Assembly (NCBI GenBank): GCA_003602285.1
Contig: QZVU01000009.1
Coordinates: 1-64,000, forward strand
DNA from: Arthrobacter frigidicola
GTDB taxonomy: Bacteria; Actinomycetota; Actinomycetes; Actinomycetales; Micrococcaceae
Length of the DNA stretch: 64,000 nucleotides
Direction of reading: 5' to 3'
The position numbers were made by a program, and so were the translations under genes. The first letter of the stretch is position 1, and each line of letters opens with the position of its first letter. The notes beneath the pieces were generated by a model that was given only the letters and a program-made list of their open reading frames with translations, made no database searches and had not been told where the DNA came from. Below are positions 44,268 to 53,790 of the stretch, one piece after another.

Positions 44268-46103
44268 ATGTCTGAATCCGTGAACTTACCCGCTCTCGGT
44301 GAAAGCGTCACCGAGGGCACCGTCACCCGCTGGCTGAAGCAGGTAGGCGACCGTGTCGAAGTTGACGAGCCGCTCCTTGAGGTCTCGACCGATAAGGTCG
44401 ACACCGAGATTCCCTCGCCGATCGCGGGCGTCATCGAAGAGATCCTCGTCGCCGAGGACGAGACGGCCGACGTCGGCGCCCCCCTGGTGCGCATCGGCGA
44501 CGGCTCGGGAGGCGGCTCGGCCGACTCCAACGGCAGCGCGGCTCCCGCCGCCGAAGCCGCCCCGGAGCCCGCGGCCGAGGCAGCACCCGAACCGGCGCAG
44601 GAAGCGGCCCCTGAGCCCGCCCATGAGGCTGCCGCACCGGCCGCGACCGGTGGATCGGACAGCGGTTCGGACAATGGTTCGGACAGCGGATCCGGCGAAG
44701 GCACGGAAGTGACCCTGCCGGCCCTCGGCGAGAGCGTCACCGAAGGCACGATCACCCGCTGGCTCAAGGCCGTCGGTGACGAGGTCGCCGTCGACGAACC
44801 GCTCCTCGAGGTCTCCACCGACAAGGTCGACACCGAGATCCCCTCCCCCGTGGCCGGAACCCTCCAGGAGATCCGCGTCGCCGAGGACGAAACGGCCGAG
44901 GTCGGCTCCGTCCTCGCGGTCATCGGAACCGGCGCCGGCGCGCCGGCCAAGGCCGAGGCGCCCCAGGGTGAGCCGCTCGCCGCCGGCGAAGCGGAGACCC
45001 GCGAAGCCCCGGTTGCGGCACCCAAGGCCGAAGAGGCTCCGAAGCCCGCCGAGAAGACCTCGGAGCCCGAGCAGGAAGCAGCGCCCGCCCCCGCACCGAA
45101 GGAAGCGCCCGCTCCTGCCCCTGCCGCCGAGAAGGCAGCTCCCGCCGAGTCCGAGCCGGCCGGGGACGCCTACGTGACCCCGCTGGTGCGCCGCCTGGCG
45201 AACCAGAACGGCGTCGACCTCTCCTCCCTCCGGGGCACCGGCGTCGGTGGACGGATCCGCAAGCAGGACGTCCTCGAGGCAGCGGAGGCGGCCAAGGCCG
45301 CGGCCGCCGCTCCGGCTCCCGCCGCGGCACCGGCGTCCGCGCCGGCCCGCGCCACCGCTCCCGCAGTGGAGCCCTCGAAGCTGCGCGGCACGGTCGAGAA
45401 GGCCCCGAGGATCCGCCAGACCATCGCGAAGCGGATGCGCGAGTCCCTCCAGGTCTCCGCCCAGCTCACCCAGGTCATCGAGGTCGACATGAGCCGCATC
45501 GCGCGGCTGCGGAACACGGCGAAGAACAGCTTCCAGGCCCAGAACGGCGCCAAGCTGACCTTCCTGCCCTTCATCTCGAAGGCCGTGATCGAAGCGCTGA
45601 AGCAGCACCCGAAGCTCAACGCGTCCTTCGACGAGGAAGCCAAGGAGATCACCTACCACGACGCCGAGCACCTGGCGATCGCGGTGGACACCGAGAAGGG
45701 CCTGCTGGTCCCGGTCATCCGCGATGCGGGCAACCTGAATCTGGGCGGCCTGGCGAAGAAGATCGCCGACGTCGGAGCGCGTACGAAGAACAACAAGATC
45801 GGACCGGACGAGCTCGCGGGCGGAACCTTCACGATCACGAACTTCGGCTCGGTCGGGGCACTGTTCGACACCCCGATCATCAACCAGCCCCAGGTCGCCA
45901 TCCTCGGCACCGGGACGATCGTCAAGCGCCCGATCGTCGTTACCGATGCCGACGGCGAGGACACCATCGCCATCCGTTCGATGATGTACCTGAGCCTGAC
46001 CTACGATCACCGCCTGGTCGACGGCGCGGATGCCGGCCGGTTCCTGCAGACCCTCAAGGCACGCCTTGAGGATGGAGCCTTCGAAGCCGAGCTCGGCCTC
46101 TAG
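44268..46103 (+). CDS. sucB: 2-oxoglutarate dehydrogenase E2 (dihydrolipoamide succinyltransferase) with two lipoyl domains
   Basis: A 611-residue acyltransferase core of a 2-oxoacid dehydrogenase complex. Two lipoyl domains carry lysines at 43 and about 186 in the identical setting [14 protein letters not shown]. They are separated by an Ala/Pro/Glu linker. A longer Ala/Pro/Glu linker follows, then the E3-binding domain at about 302-338 ([20 protein letters not shown]). The catalytic domain ends with [20 protein letters not shown], where His and Asp perform transfer. The lipoyl lysines are substrates of LipB/LipA encoded about 8 kb downstream, and reoxidation is by the adjacent Lpd. In Actinobacteria this E2 serves both pyruvate and 2-oxoglutarate complexes. 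ATG start after AAGGAG. Confidence 0.95.
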   Translation: MSESVNLPALGESVTEGTVTRWLKQVGDRVEVDEPLLEVSTDKVDTEIPSPIAGVIEEILVAEDETADVGAPLVRIGDGSGGGSADSNGSAAPAAEAAPEPAAEAAPEPAQEAAPEPAHEAAAPAATGGSDSGSDNGSDSGSGEGTEVTLPALGESVTEGTITRWLKAVGDEVAVDEPLLEVSTDKVDTEIPSPVAGTLQEIRVAEDETAEVGSVLAVIGTGAGAPAKAEAPQGEPLAAGEAETREAPVAAPKAEEAPKPAEKTSEPEQEAAPAPAPKEAPAPAPAAEKAAPAESEPAGDAYVTPLVRRLANQNGVDLSSLRGTGVGGRIRKQDVLEAAEAAKAAAAAPAPAAAPASAPARATAPAVEPSKLRGTVEKAPRIRQTIAKRMRESLQVSAQLTQVIEVDMSRIARLRNTAKNSFQAQNGAKLTFLPFISKAVIEALKQHPKLNASFDEEAKEITYHDAEHLAIAVDTEKGLLVPVIRDAGNLNLGGLAKKIADVGARTKNNKIGPDELAGGTFTITNFGSVGALFDTPIINQPQVAILGTGTIVKRPIVVTDADGEDTIAIRSMMYLSLTYDHRLVDGADAGRFLQTLKARLEDGAFEAELGL

Positions 46104-46119
46104 GCTCTCCGATTCACCG

Positions 46120-46157
46120 CAAAGGGCGGCGTTCCCCACGGGGAACGCCGCCCTTTG
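46120..46157. terminator. Hairpin terminator after sucB
   Basis: A perfect 17-bp stem, CAAAGGGCGGCGTTCCC and GGGAACGCCGCCCTTTG, with a CACG loop. It is the strongest terminator of the window and lies 17 bp after the sucB stop, between convergent genes. Confidence 0.92.
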
Positions 46158-46285
46158 CTGTTGGCCGCCGATTGCCGCCGGCCGCCGGCCGCTCGACGCC
46201 GCCGGCCCGCGCCTGCGCCACACAGCCAGGGACCGGGCGGGCACGCAGCGCGGCAGGCCGGCCCGGATGCCGACCCGCCGCGACC

Positions 46286-46347
46286 GATCAGCAGGGAACG
46301 ATCAGCAGGGAACGATCAGCCGGGCCCGGTCAGCCCGGCCCGGTCAG
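46286..46347. repeat. 14-bp minisatellite at the 3' end of the S41 protease gene
   Basis: Four and a half units of 14 bp. The first two are identical (GATCAGCAGGGAAC) and the next two diverge (GATCAGCCGGGCCC, GGTCAGCCCGGCCC). The last partial unit supplies the stop codon of the leftward S41 gene. Confidence 0.8.
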
Positions 46348-49300
46348 CTGCCCGGGCGTGCCGGCAGCGGCGCCGGCCGCAGGGAACGGTAGCCCTCCCG
46401 CGCCGGGGGGAGATCCGTGGGCAGCTCGGTGAGCATCTCCTTGAGGGTGGCCACCCCGTGCTCGAGCTGTGGGTCCTCCCCCGCGGCGTAGGCGTGCGGT
46501 GGGAAGGGCACCTCGATGTCGGGGTCGACGCCGTAGTTCTCAACTCCCCAGCCGGGCCCGCCGGTCATCCAGAAGGAATACCTCGGCTGGGTGACGCCGG
46601 TGCCGTCGGCGAGGCGGAACCTTCCGTCGATTCCCACCACGCCGCCCCAGGTCCGGGCCCCGATGACCGGGCCGATCCCGCGCAGCTTCGCGACCTGCGT
46701 GATGATGTCTCCGTCCGAGCCGGCGAACTCGTCGGTAAGGATGACCACGGGCCCGCGCGGGGCGTGTGCCGGGTAGGTTCCGGGCTGCTCGCCGCGGGGG
46801 AAGGACCAGGCCGTAACCTTCCGGCCGATCAGCTCCGCCACCAGCTGCGAGGTGTGGCCGCCCCGGTTACGCCGCACGTCGACGATCAGGGCGTCGCGGC
46901 CCGTTTCGCGGTCGAGGTCCCGGTGCAGCTGGGCCCAGCCGTTGGCCACCATGTCCGGGATGTGGAGGTAGCCGAAGCGCCCGGCGGAGGCCGCGTGCAC
47001 GATCGTGCGGTTGGCGTTCACCCAGTTCTGGTAGCGCAGCCGTTCCTCGCTGCGCAGGGGCACCACAGCCACACGCCGGGTGGTGGAAGCGCCGTCGCCG
47101 TCCCGGCGGGTCACGGTCAGCTCGACGGTCCGGCCGGCCGAAGCGGTGAGCAGGACCGACGGCCCGAAACCGGCAGGGACCGGCACGCCGTCGACGGCGT
47201 CGATGGTGTCCCCTTCGGCGACGGCCACCCCGGGGGCGCTCAGCGGGGAGGAGGCCTGCGGGTCGGAGGATTCGCCGGCGAAGATCCGCTTCACCGTCCA
47301 TCCGGCCTCCGTGGGCTCAAGCTCGGCGCCGAGGAAGCCCTGCGCACCACCCGGTTCCGCGTTCAGGGCCGGGGTGACGTAGGCGTGGGAGGTTCCCAGT
47401 TCGCCGTGGAGCTCCCAGAGGACGTCGATCAGGTCGTCGTGCGAGCCGATCCGGTCGAGGAGCGGACGGTACTTGGCACCGACCGCTTCCCAGTCGATGC
47501 CGCCGAGGTCGGGGGTCCAGAAGAAGTCGCGCTGGAGCCGCCAGGTTTCCTGGTAGGCCTGCTTCCAGACGGCGACCGGGTCGAGCAGCACCCGCACGCG
47601 CTCGAGTCCCACCTCGATCCGCTCGGGTGACTCCGGCTCGACCTTGCCTGAGGTGGGGACCGCGGTGATGGCGCCCTGGCGGACAACCACGGCGGTCGAA
47701 CCATCCCCGCTGACCCGGTAGGAGTCTGCCTCGCCGACGAGGACCTCGACGGTGCGCCGCTGCAGGTCGAACCGTTCCAGCCGGCGCGCCGGCTCCTGGT
47801 CGGAGGGAGTGGCCCGGCCGTCGCCGGTCAGTCCCCCGACGTCCCCTGCCGTCCACAACAGGGCACCCTCGACCGCGGAGAGGGATTCGTAGCGGCCCTG
47901 GGCGACAGGTACGGCGATGATCCGTTCCCCGATGCGGTCGGCGTCGACGGTGACCGCATTGGGCGCACCTTCAGCACCGTCGTCTTTCCCCGCGCCGTCC
48001 GGGCGGGCGAAATGCGCGGCCGGACCGAAGGGCGAGGGTGTATCGGCGGCGAGCGGCACCAGGAAGGGCTTGGTGGAGGCGGGGAAGCTGAGGTCGAAGC
48101 GGTGCGTGTCGTATACCGGATCGAAGCTGCGGTCCGAGAGGAACGCCAGGTACTTCCCGTCGCGGGTGAACACGGGCGTTGAGTCGCGGAAACGACCGTC
48201 GGTGAGGTCGTGGACTTCGGCCCCCTTTTCGGCCCGGGCGATGCGGATCCGGGTCCGTGCGCCCTCCGTCGTCACCGGCTCCGCCCAGGCGACCCAGCGC
48301 GAGTCGCCCGAGAAGGCGACGTCATTGATGGCGCCGTGCTCGGGCGCGGCAAGCGGGAAGAACGTCCCCGAGGCCACCTCGAGCACCAGCAGCCCGCCGA
48401 GTTCACCGGCGACGGCGACGCGTGCCCCGTCAGGGCTCACCGCGAGTTCGCTTGCGCGGAACGGGCCGTCGAAGGCGAAGGTGCGCAGCAGCCGGGCCTC
48501 CGGTGCGTCCTGGGCGGCGAGCGCGGTAGAGCCCGGGTCGCCGGCGTCTCCGGCTGGAGCCTGTGCCGCAGGTGCCCTCTGGACCGCCGGCACGGGGGCC
48601 GGCAGGGCGGGGCCGCTGTTCCGCTCCGGGTCCTGGGCGGTGCCCGGCTGCGGTGCGGTGCCGGCCGGCCGGGCGGCGCCGAAGACGTCGCGGATGTAGA
48701 GGGATTCTTCGCCGCCGTGGTCGGCGACGTAGACGACGCCGCCCGAACCAAGGGGCCGTCCCAGCCGGGCCCGCACTCCGGCGGTGCCCTCGATCACGCG
48801 CGAGGGGCCGTCCCGGTGGGTCAGCCAGTGGAGGGTTCCGTGGGTTTCGACGACGCTGGCATCGCCTGCGGGGACCGGGACGGCGTCGGCGAGGTGGCGG
48901 GCGGCGTCGAGCAGGACCGGCCGGCGCGCGGTCGAGGCCGATCCGAGTTCGATGTCCAGCCGTTCCGGCGCCGTGTCCGGTTCGAGCGAGCCCAGCAGCC
49001 ACAGCTGTCCGGCCGATTCATAGACGATCCGCTCCCCGTCGGTGGAGGCGTGGCGCACGTAGAAGTTTTCATTGTCGGTGTGCCGGCGCAGGTCCCCGCC
49101 CTGCCGGTCCACGGAGTACAGGTTGCCGTAGCCCTCGTGGTCCGAGAGGAACGCCACACGCCCTCCCACCCACATGGGATCAGTGAGGTTTCCGTCCAGC
49201 TCGGGCACGAAGCGGGAAAAGCTTCCCCCGCCGTCGGCGTCGATCCACAGCTTTCCGGCCGTTCCGCCGCGGTAGCGCTTCCACCACGCCTGCTCGCGCG

Positions 49301-49769
49301 TCATCACGCTGCCGATGATCACCGGGCGCTCGTCGCCGAGCGCTTCCCCGTGCACGATGGTGTCAACCGGCCCGTACGGGAGCACCGTCTGGGCGGAACC
49401 GTCGAGCGGCACCCGGTAGGCCCAGGCCAGCCGGGGGTCCTCATGCCGGTAGGCGCTGGTGGCGATGACGTCGCCCTCTTCGGTGAACCCCTTGACCCGG
49501 GTGTTCTGGTGCCCCCAGAAGGTGAGGCGCCGGTAGCCGCCGCCGTCGGCGTTCGCCGCCACCACCTCGGGCGCACCGGCCTGCACCACGGTCCAGGCGA
49601 TCACCTTCCCGTCCGGGGAGAACCGGGGGTTACGGGCGGGCAGCTGCATCGCCGAAATGCGCCACGCCCTTCCACCCGAAATTGGCGCCACCCAGACGTC
49701 GTTTTCGGCGACGAACGTGACGGAATCTCCGGAGAGATGCGGATAGCGTAAGTAGTCTGAGGAACCCAT
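46344..49769 (-). CDS. Tricorn-like S41 family peptidase
   Basis: A 1141-residue protein with the tricorn protease layout. There is a beta-propeller region at about 1-690 (starting MGSSDYLRYPHLSGDSVTFV), a PDZ domain near 780-860 and a C-terminal S41 catalytic core. The core has LIVDVRRNRGGHTSQLVAEL and the nucleophile serine in DEFAGSDGDIITQVAKL. Tricorn degrades proteasome products to short peptides in archaea; in Actinobacteria it is probably a cytoplasmic peptidase. No signal peptide is seen. A disordered Ala/Pro insertion lies near 365-425. ATG start. It converges on sucB and is divergent from the TIGR01777 gene. Confidence 0.93.
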   Translation of the reverse strand: MGSSDYLRYPHLSGDSVTFVAENDVWVAPISGGRAWRISAMQLPARNPRFSPDGKVIAWTVVQAGAPEVVAANADGGGYRRLTFWGHQNTRVKGFTEEGDVIATSAYRHEDPRLAWAYRVPLDGSAQTVLPYGPVDTIVHGEALGDERPVIIGSVMTREQAWWKRYRGGTAGKLWIDADGGGSFSRFVPELDGNLTDPMWVGGRVAFLSDHEGYGNLYSVDRQGGDLRRHTDNENFYVRHASTDGERIVYESAGQLWLLGSLEPDTAPERLDIELGSASTARRPVLLDAARHLADAVPVPAGDASVVETHGTLHWLTHRDGPSRVIEGTAGVRARLGRPLGSGGVVYVADHGGEESLYIRDVFGAARPAGTAPQPGTAQDPERNSGPALPAPVPAVQRAPAAQAPAGDAGDPGSTALAAQDAPEARLLRTFAFDGPFRASELAVSPDGARVAVAGELGGLLVLEVASGTFFPLAAPEHGAINDVAFSGDSRWVAWAEPVTTEGARTRIRIARAEKGAEVHDLTDGRFRDSTPVFTRDGKYLAFLSDRSFDPVYDTHRFDLSFPASTKPFLVPLAADTPSPFGPAAHFARPDGAGKDDGAEGAPNAVTVDADRIGERIIAVPVAQGRYESLSAVEGALLWTAGDVGGLTGDGRATPSDQEPARRLERFDLQRRTVEVLVGEADSYRVSGDGSTAVVVRQGAITAVPTSGKVEPESPERIEVGLERVRVLLDPVAVWKQAYQETWRLQRDFFWTPDLGGIDWEAVGAKYRPLLDRIGSHDDLIDVLWELHGELGTSHAYVTPALNAEPGGAQGFLGAELEPTEAGWTVKRIFAGESSDPQASSPLSAPGVAVAEGDTIDAVDGVPVPAGFGPSVLLTASAGRTVELTVTRRDGDGASTTRRVAVVPLRSEERLRYQNWVNANRTIVHAASAGRFGYLHIPDMVANGWAQLHRDLDRETGRDALIVDVRRNRGGHTSQLVAELIGRKVTAWSFPRGEQPGTYPAHAPRGPVVILTDEFAGSDGDIITQVAKLRGIGPVIGARTWGGVVGIDGRFRLADGTGVTQPRYSFWMTGGPGWGVENYGVDPDIEVPFPPHAYAAGEDPQLEHGVATLKEMLTELPTDLPPAREGYRSLRPAPLPARPGS

Positions 49770-49852
49770 TGCCCGATCATAACCACAGCCCCCGCCGCAA
49801 CCGCTGAGGCCGCCGTGTTCCCCCGGGACGTCGTGGATGGTTCGATGGGGGC

Positions 49853-50746
49853 ATGCATATTCTCATCGCCGGCGCTTCCGGCCTGATCGGCAAGGCTCTC
49901 CAGAACCGGCTGCGGGACAACCACACGGTCACCCGGCTTGTCCGGCGTGCTCCCGCAGGTCCGGATGAGGTGGCGTGGGATCCGGCCCGGGGCGAGCTCG
50001 ACCCGTCGGTGATGGACCGGGCCGACGCCGTCATCAATCTTTCGGGCACGTCCATCGCCGGCGGCCTGTGGACCCGCAGCCATAAGGAATCCCTCTACTC
50101 CTCGCGCATCCGCTCCACCCGCACCCTGGTCGAGGCGATGCGGCGGGCCGGCAGCCCACCGGCCGTCTTCCTCAGCCAGTCGGCCTCCGGGTACTACGGG
50201 AACCGGGGCGAGGAGGTGCTCATCGAAGCCTCGGGCTCCGGGGACCTGCTCCTGTCCGACGTGTGCCGCCGATGGGAGGCCGAGGCGGCGAGGGCCCCCG
50301 AGGGCGTGCGCACCGTGCTGACCCGCACGGGCATCGTCATGAGCCGGAAGGGAGGCGCTCTGCCGAAGCTGCTGCTGCCGATGCGTCTTTACGCCGGCGG
50401 CCCCCTGGGAAGCGGACAGCAGTGGTGGCCGTGGATCACCATGACCGACGAGGTCCGCGCCATGGAGCACCTGCTCACCGCGGAGGTGGAAGGGCCGGTG
50501 AACCTCTGCGCGCCGCAGCCGGAGAGGCTGCAGACGCTCCTCCAGGAGCTCGGCAGGGCGCTGCACCGCCCCACCCGCTTCCGCGTCCCGCAGAAGGTCC
50601 TGACGGTGGCGATGGGCCAGCTCGCGGACGAGCTCCTCCTGGTGAGTGCACGGATGGATCCGAAGGTCCTCACCGCCTCGGGTTTCCGATTCGACGCCGT
50701 GACCGCCGCCGATCTCGCCGAGCAGGTCCGGGACCGGCGCGTCTGA
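49853..50746 (+). CDS. TIGR01777 family NAD(P)-binding epimerase-like protein
   Basis: A 297-residue protein of the SulA/YfcH group. The Rossmann motif is MHILIAGASGLIGKALQNRL, with DRADAVINLSGTSIAGGLWT, FLSQSASGYYGNRGEEVLIE (the YY near the active site) and a C-terminal DUF1731-type domain (TRFRVPQKVLTVAMGQLADE). Relatives are nucleoside-diphosphate-sugar epimerase-like, but the substrate is unknown. It is divergent from the S41 protease gene. It converges on the kinase gene, whose stop lies 1 bp from its own. Confidence 0.9.
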   Translation: MHILIAGASGLIGKALQNRLRDNHTVTRLVRRAPAGPDEVAWDPARGELDPSVMDRADAVINLSGTSIAGGLWTRSHKESLYSSRIRSTRTLVEAMRRAGSPPAVFLSQSASGYYGNRGEEVLIEASGSGDLLLSDVCRRWEAEAARAPEGVRTVLTRTGIVMSRKGGALPKLLLPMRLYAGGPLGSGQQWWPWITMTDEVRAMEHLLTAEVEGPVNLCAPQPERLQTLLQELGRALHRPTRFRVPQKVLTVAMGQLADELLLVSARMDPKVLTASGFRFDAVTAADLAEQVRDRRV

Positions 50747-50747
50747 C

Positions 50748-52949
50748 TCACGGGCCCTGCGCGGCCGCATACACAGCGTGAATCTTCCAGCCGCCCTCCT
50801 CCCAAAGGACGAAGACGAGTTCCTGCCGGCGCGGAGGAACCTCCGCGGACACGGCGGCTCCCGACTTGTCGAGTTCGGTGTGGGCCGAGACTTCCACCGT
50901 GGCGCTCACCGCTGCGGTCCGGGACGCGCCGCTGTCGGCGGGCGGGTTAGAACCCGGGGGTTTTGCGGCAGGGGGTTTTGCGGCCGGGGTTTCGACGATC
51001 TGCGCCTCGATCACGGTCAGCCGCAGCCCGGCCAGGCGTCGGCCGGCTTCCGCAAGAGCAGTGACTTCCTGATGGTCAGATGCCATCGCCGGAGACCCCC
51101 GGGTGTTGACCTCGTCGAGCACGGCCGGATCCGCCCGGGCAAAAGCGTCGGCGCGCCGCAGCGCGAGCTGAGGCAGGGCCTTGAGCGGGTCACCTGCTGA
51201 AGTCGGCTCGGGCGCCGGAGACCCCGACGGCGTCGGGACGTCCGGCGCCGGTTGTGTCGCCGGAGCGGCCGGGGTGACCGATTGACGGTGTGCCTCCGCC
51301 CGGCCTGGCGCACCAAGGGACTCGAGGGCCTCCGGTGATTCCGGAACGTCCAGGGGTGCCGGTTCCTCCCCGGAAACCGGTTCCTCCCCGGAAACCGGTT
51401 CCTCCCCGGGAACCGGTTCCTCCCCGGGAACCGGTTCCTCCCCGGCAGTCGGTCCCTCCCGGGCCGCCGATTCCTCCCGGGGCACCGGTCCCTCCCGGGG
51501 AACCGGCTCCTCCCCGGAACCGGGCGCGGGGTCCGTCGCCGGCGGCAGCTGCCCCGGTCCGGCCTCCGGAAAGTCCGGCCCCCGCTGCGCGACGGCCTCC
51601 GGCGGCCGCTCGGGCAGCCGGAGGCGCCCGCCCTCCATCTGCGCCCAGACCGCGCCGGCCGCAAGCAGGACCGCGAGGGCGGCCGCCGCGATCCACCGCG
51701 GAATCGAGCGGGGAATCGAGCCCGGTACCGGGCCGGGTCCCCGCCGTGCGGCCGACCTTCGGCCCGTTCCTGCTGCCGCAGCGCGCCGGCGCGGTTCCGC
51801 GGGCCGGGAGCCCGTCCTGCTCCCCCGGGCCCGGACCCGCGGCCCGGATGTCCCCTTCCCGCTCCCGAGCGCTGTTCCCGCACCGGACCCACCGGACTCA
51901 CCGAACTCACCGGACTTCCGTCCGCCCGAACCGATGCGGGCCAGCAGACCCCGAGGCATGGCGTTCGATGCGGCGTCGCGCCGGGTAAGGAGGCGTGGGC
52001 GGACATCCTCCCCCACCGCCTCGACCAACCCGACCGGCACTGCCGTACCCGCCCTCAGGCTCCCCCGCGCAAAGGAGACGGCATCAGGGCGCTGCGTCGG
52101 GTCCTCGGACAACGCCTCCTCGATCAGGGCAAGGAACCGGGGCGGAATCTCGGGTACCAGCATCGACAGGGGTGGGCGCTGGGCGGACGGCCCGGGGACC
52201 CGGCCGGTCAGGGCGAACCACGCCACCGCCCCGAGGGCGAAGACGTCGGCCTCGGTGTTGAGGCGCTCCGGTTCGGATGGGCGGGGATCCCTGAAGCCAG
52301 GCGTTCCGGCCGTGCGCCGCAGCCCCTCGCCGAGACGCCGCCCCAGTTCGAAGTCGCTCAACAGCGGCTTGCCTTCCTCGGTGAAGAGGATGTTCGAGGG
52401 AGTGACGTCACCGTGGGACACACCCTGCCTGTGGAGGTAGGCGATCGCCTGCGCGATGGGCACCAGGACCGTGACGGCCTCGCCGATCGGCAGCGGACCC
52501 CGCACCGCCACCAGGTTCTGGAGGGAACCTCCGGGGGCGTAGTCCATGAGCGCACCGGGGCCGCAGTCCGTCGCCACGATCCCGTGGATGCTCACGAGGT
52601 GTTCGTGGCGCAGCCCGCCCATCACGTTCGCCTCCCGGTGGATCATTCCTTCCGCAAAGACCGGATCGGTTCCGTCCGGATCCGCGCCGGAAAGTCCCCC
52701 GGGGCCGACCTTCAGCGCGAACACACCGCCTCCGTCGTGCGCCGTGACGAGCCAGACGGAGGAACTGCCGCCCGTTCCGAGCAGGCGTCCCGTCTCGAAC
52801 CCCTGAACCGAGGGCGGGGATCCGCCATCACCATATCGACCGTCCGGCACAGGGGCGGGCCCACCGTCGGGCAAAGGGGCAGCGCCGCCGTCGCTCCCGC
52901 CTCCGGTGGGGTCGGGGAAACCGGGTCCATCGCTGGCGGAGGTGTCCAT
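50748..52949 (-). CDS. Membrane serine/threonine protein kinase with degenerate motifs and extracellular repeats
   Basis: A 733-residue bitopic protein. The kinase domain (about 50-310) has the glycine loop LLGTGGSSSVWLV, Lys80 in FALKVG, Glu106 in the C helix, a catalytic loop SHGDVTPSNILF (Asp181, Asn186) and DFELG in place of DFG (199-201). A basic, disordered juxtamembrane region precedes one membrane helix near 415-435 (AAALAVLLAAGAVWAQ). The outer part has hexapeptide repeats of the EEPVPG/EEPVSG type, a Pro/Ala-rich stretch, then a folded C-terminal domain from about 610 (LPQLALRRADAFARADPAVL). HGD and DFE are atypical, so activity may be weak or absent. I take the ATG at 52949; a GTG at 52994 is also in frame. 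Confidence 0.85.
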   Translation of the reverse strand: MDTSASDGPGFPDPTGGGSDGGAAPLPDGGPAPVPDGRYGDGGSPPSVQGFETGRLLGTGGSSSVWLVTAHDGGGVFALKVGPGGLSGADPDGTDPVFAEGMIHREANVMGGLRHEHLVSIHGIVATDCGPGALMDYAPGGSLQNLVAVRGPLPIGEAVTVLVPIAQAIAYLHRQGVSHGDVTPSNILFTEEGKPLLSDFELGRRLGEGLRRTAGTPGFRDPRPSEPERLNTEADVFALGAVAWFALTGRVPGPSAQRPPLSMLVPEIPPRFLALIEEALSEDPTQRPDAVSFARGSLRAGTAVPVGLVEAVGEDVRPRLLTRRDAASNAMPRGLLARIGSGGRKSGEFGESGGSGAGTALGSGKGTSGPRVRARGSRTGSRPAEPRRRAAAAGTGRRSAARRGPGPVPGSIPRSIPRWIAAAALAVLLAAGAVWAQMEGGRLRLPERPPEAVAQRGPDFPEAGPGQLPPATDPAPGSGEEPVPREGPVPREESAAREGPTAGEEPVPGEEPVPGEEPVSGEEPVSGEEPAPLDVPESPEALESLGAPGRAEAHRQSVTPAAPATQPAPDVPTPSGSPAPEPTSAGDPLKALPQLALRRADAFARADPAVLDEVNTRGSPAMASDHQEVTALAEAGRRLAGLRLTVIEAQIVETPAAKPPAAKPPGSNPPADSGASRTAAVSATVEVSAHTELDKSGAAVSAEVPPRRQELVFVLWEEGGWKIHAVYAAAQGP
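51357..51510. repeat. 18-bp tandem repeats inside the kinase gene
   Basis: About eight units of 18 bp. The best conserved contain CCGGTTCCTCCCCGG on the plus strand. They keep the reading frame and encode the hexapeptide repeats of the extracellular part of the kinase. Units near the centre (51376-51445) are almost identical, so the copy number may vary between strains. Confidence 0.85.
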
Positions 52950-52982
52950 CCTTAAGTTGTAGCCCCCGAAAGCCCCCCTGAT

Positions 52983-52999
52983 GCCCTTATCCACAGGGC
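52983..52999. promoter_or_regulatory. Isolated consensus DnaA box within a small inverted repeat
   Basis: TTATCCACA (52987-52995) matches the DnaA box consensus exactly. It is framed by GCCCT and AGGGC, a 5-bp inverted repeat. It is a single copy between the divergent kinase and lipB genes. A chance match is possible. Confidence 0.35.
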
Positions 53000-53067
53000 A
53001 GGGGTACCTCTTTCCGGTGCAGATTTTTCCGGGCCTTTTTGCAGGTGGCGGGCATTACCCTTAACCC

Positions 53068-53790
53068 ATGACTCTCGAGTTCGCCAGGATCGGCCTCCAT
53101 CCCGACTACGTCGACTACACGAGCGCCTGGGACTTCCAGCGCAGCCTGCATGACGCAGTCGCCGAGGGGCGCTCGCCGAGCACCGTGCTCCTGCTTGAGC
53201 ACGAGGCCGTCTATACGGCGGGAAAACGCACCGAGGACCACGAGCGGCCCTTCGACGGCACGCCCGTGGTGGCGGTGGACCGGGGCGGGAAACTGACCTG
53301 GCACGGCCCCGGCCAACTCGTCGGGTACCCGATCCTCGCCCTGCCCGAACCCACTCGGGTGACCGACTACGTGGGGATCCTTGAGGACATCATCATCGCC
53401 GTGCTGAAGGACTACGGCCTTGAGGGCATCCGCATCGACGGACGGTCGGGGGTGTGGATTGCCGCCGGAGGAGGACTGCCTGACCGCAAGATCGCCGCCA
53501 TCGGAATCCGCATCAACCGGCGGGTGACAATGCACGGATTCGCGGTGAACTGCAGCAACAGCCTCGCACCCTTCGAGCAGATCGTTCCCTGCGGCATCAC
53601 CGACGCGGGCGTCACCAGCATCTCGGCCGAGACCGGCCGCACCGTTACCCCATCGGACATCGTGTCGCGCATCGAGGAAGAACTGCGCAAGAATGAGTCA
53701 GCATTGGTACTCGACGACGCGGCCGCAACGCTTCCCGATGGACCGACCGACGACGCTGGCGCCGACCAGCCCAAAGGAGCTTTACTGTGA
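53068..53790 (+). CDS. lipB: Octanoyltransferase (lipoyl synthesis)
   Basis: A 240-residue enzyme that moves octanoyl from acyl carrier protein to the lipoyl-domain lysine of E2 and GcvH proteins. Conserved elements are [14 protein letters not shown] near 77-90, the catalytic Lys141 in [11 protein letters not shown] and the catalytic Cys175 in [13 protein letters not shown]. The C-terminal 30 residues are acidic and variable. It is followed by lipA with a 4-bp overlap (GTGA), so the two steps are translationally coupled. The acceptor E2 gene sucB lies about 7 kb upstream. Confidence 0.96.
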   Translation: MTLEFARIGLHPDYVDYTSAWDFQRSLHDAVAEGRSPSTVLLLEHEAVYTAGKRTEDHERPFDGTPVVAVDRGGKLTWHGPGQLVGYPILALPEPTRVTDYVGILEDIIIAVLKDYGLEGIRIDGRSGVWIAAGGGLPDRKIAAIGIRINRRVTMHGFAVNCSNSLAPFEQIVPCGITDAGVTSISAETGRTVTPSDIVSRIEEELRKNESALVLDDAAATLPDGPTDDAGADQPKGALL

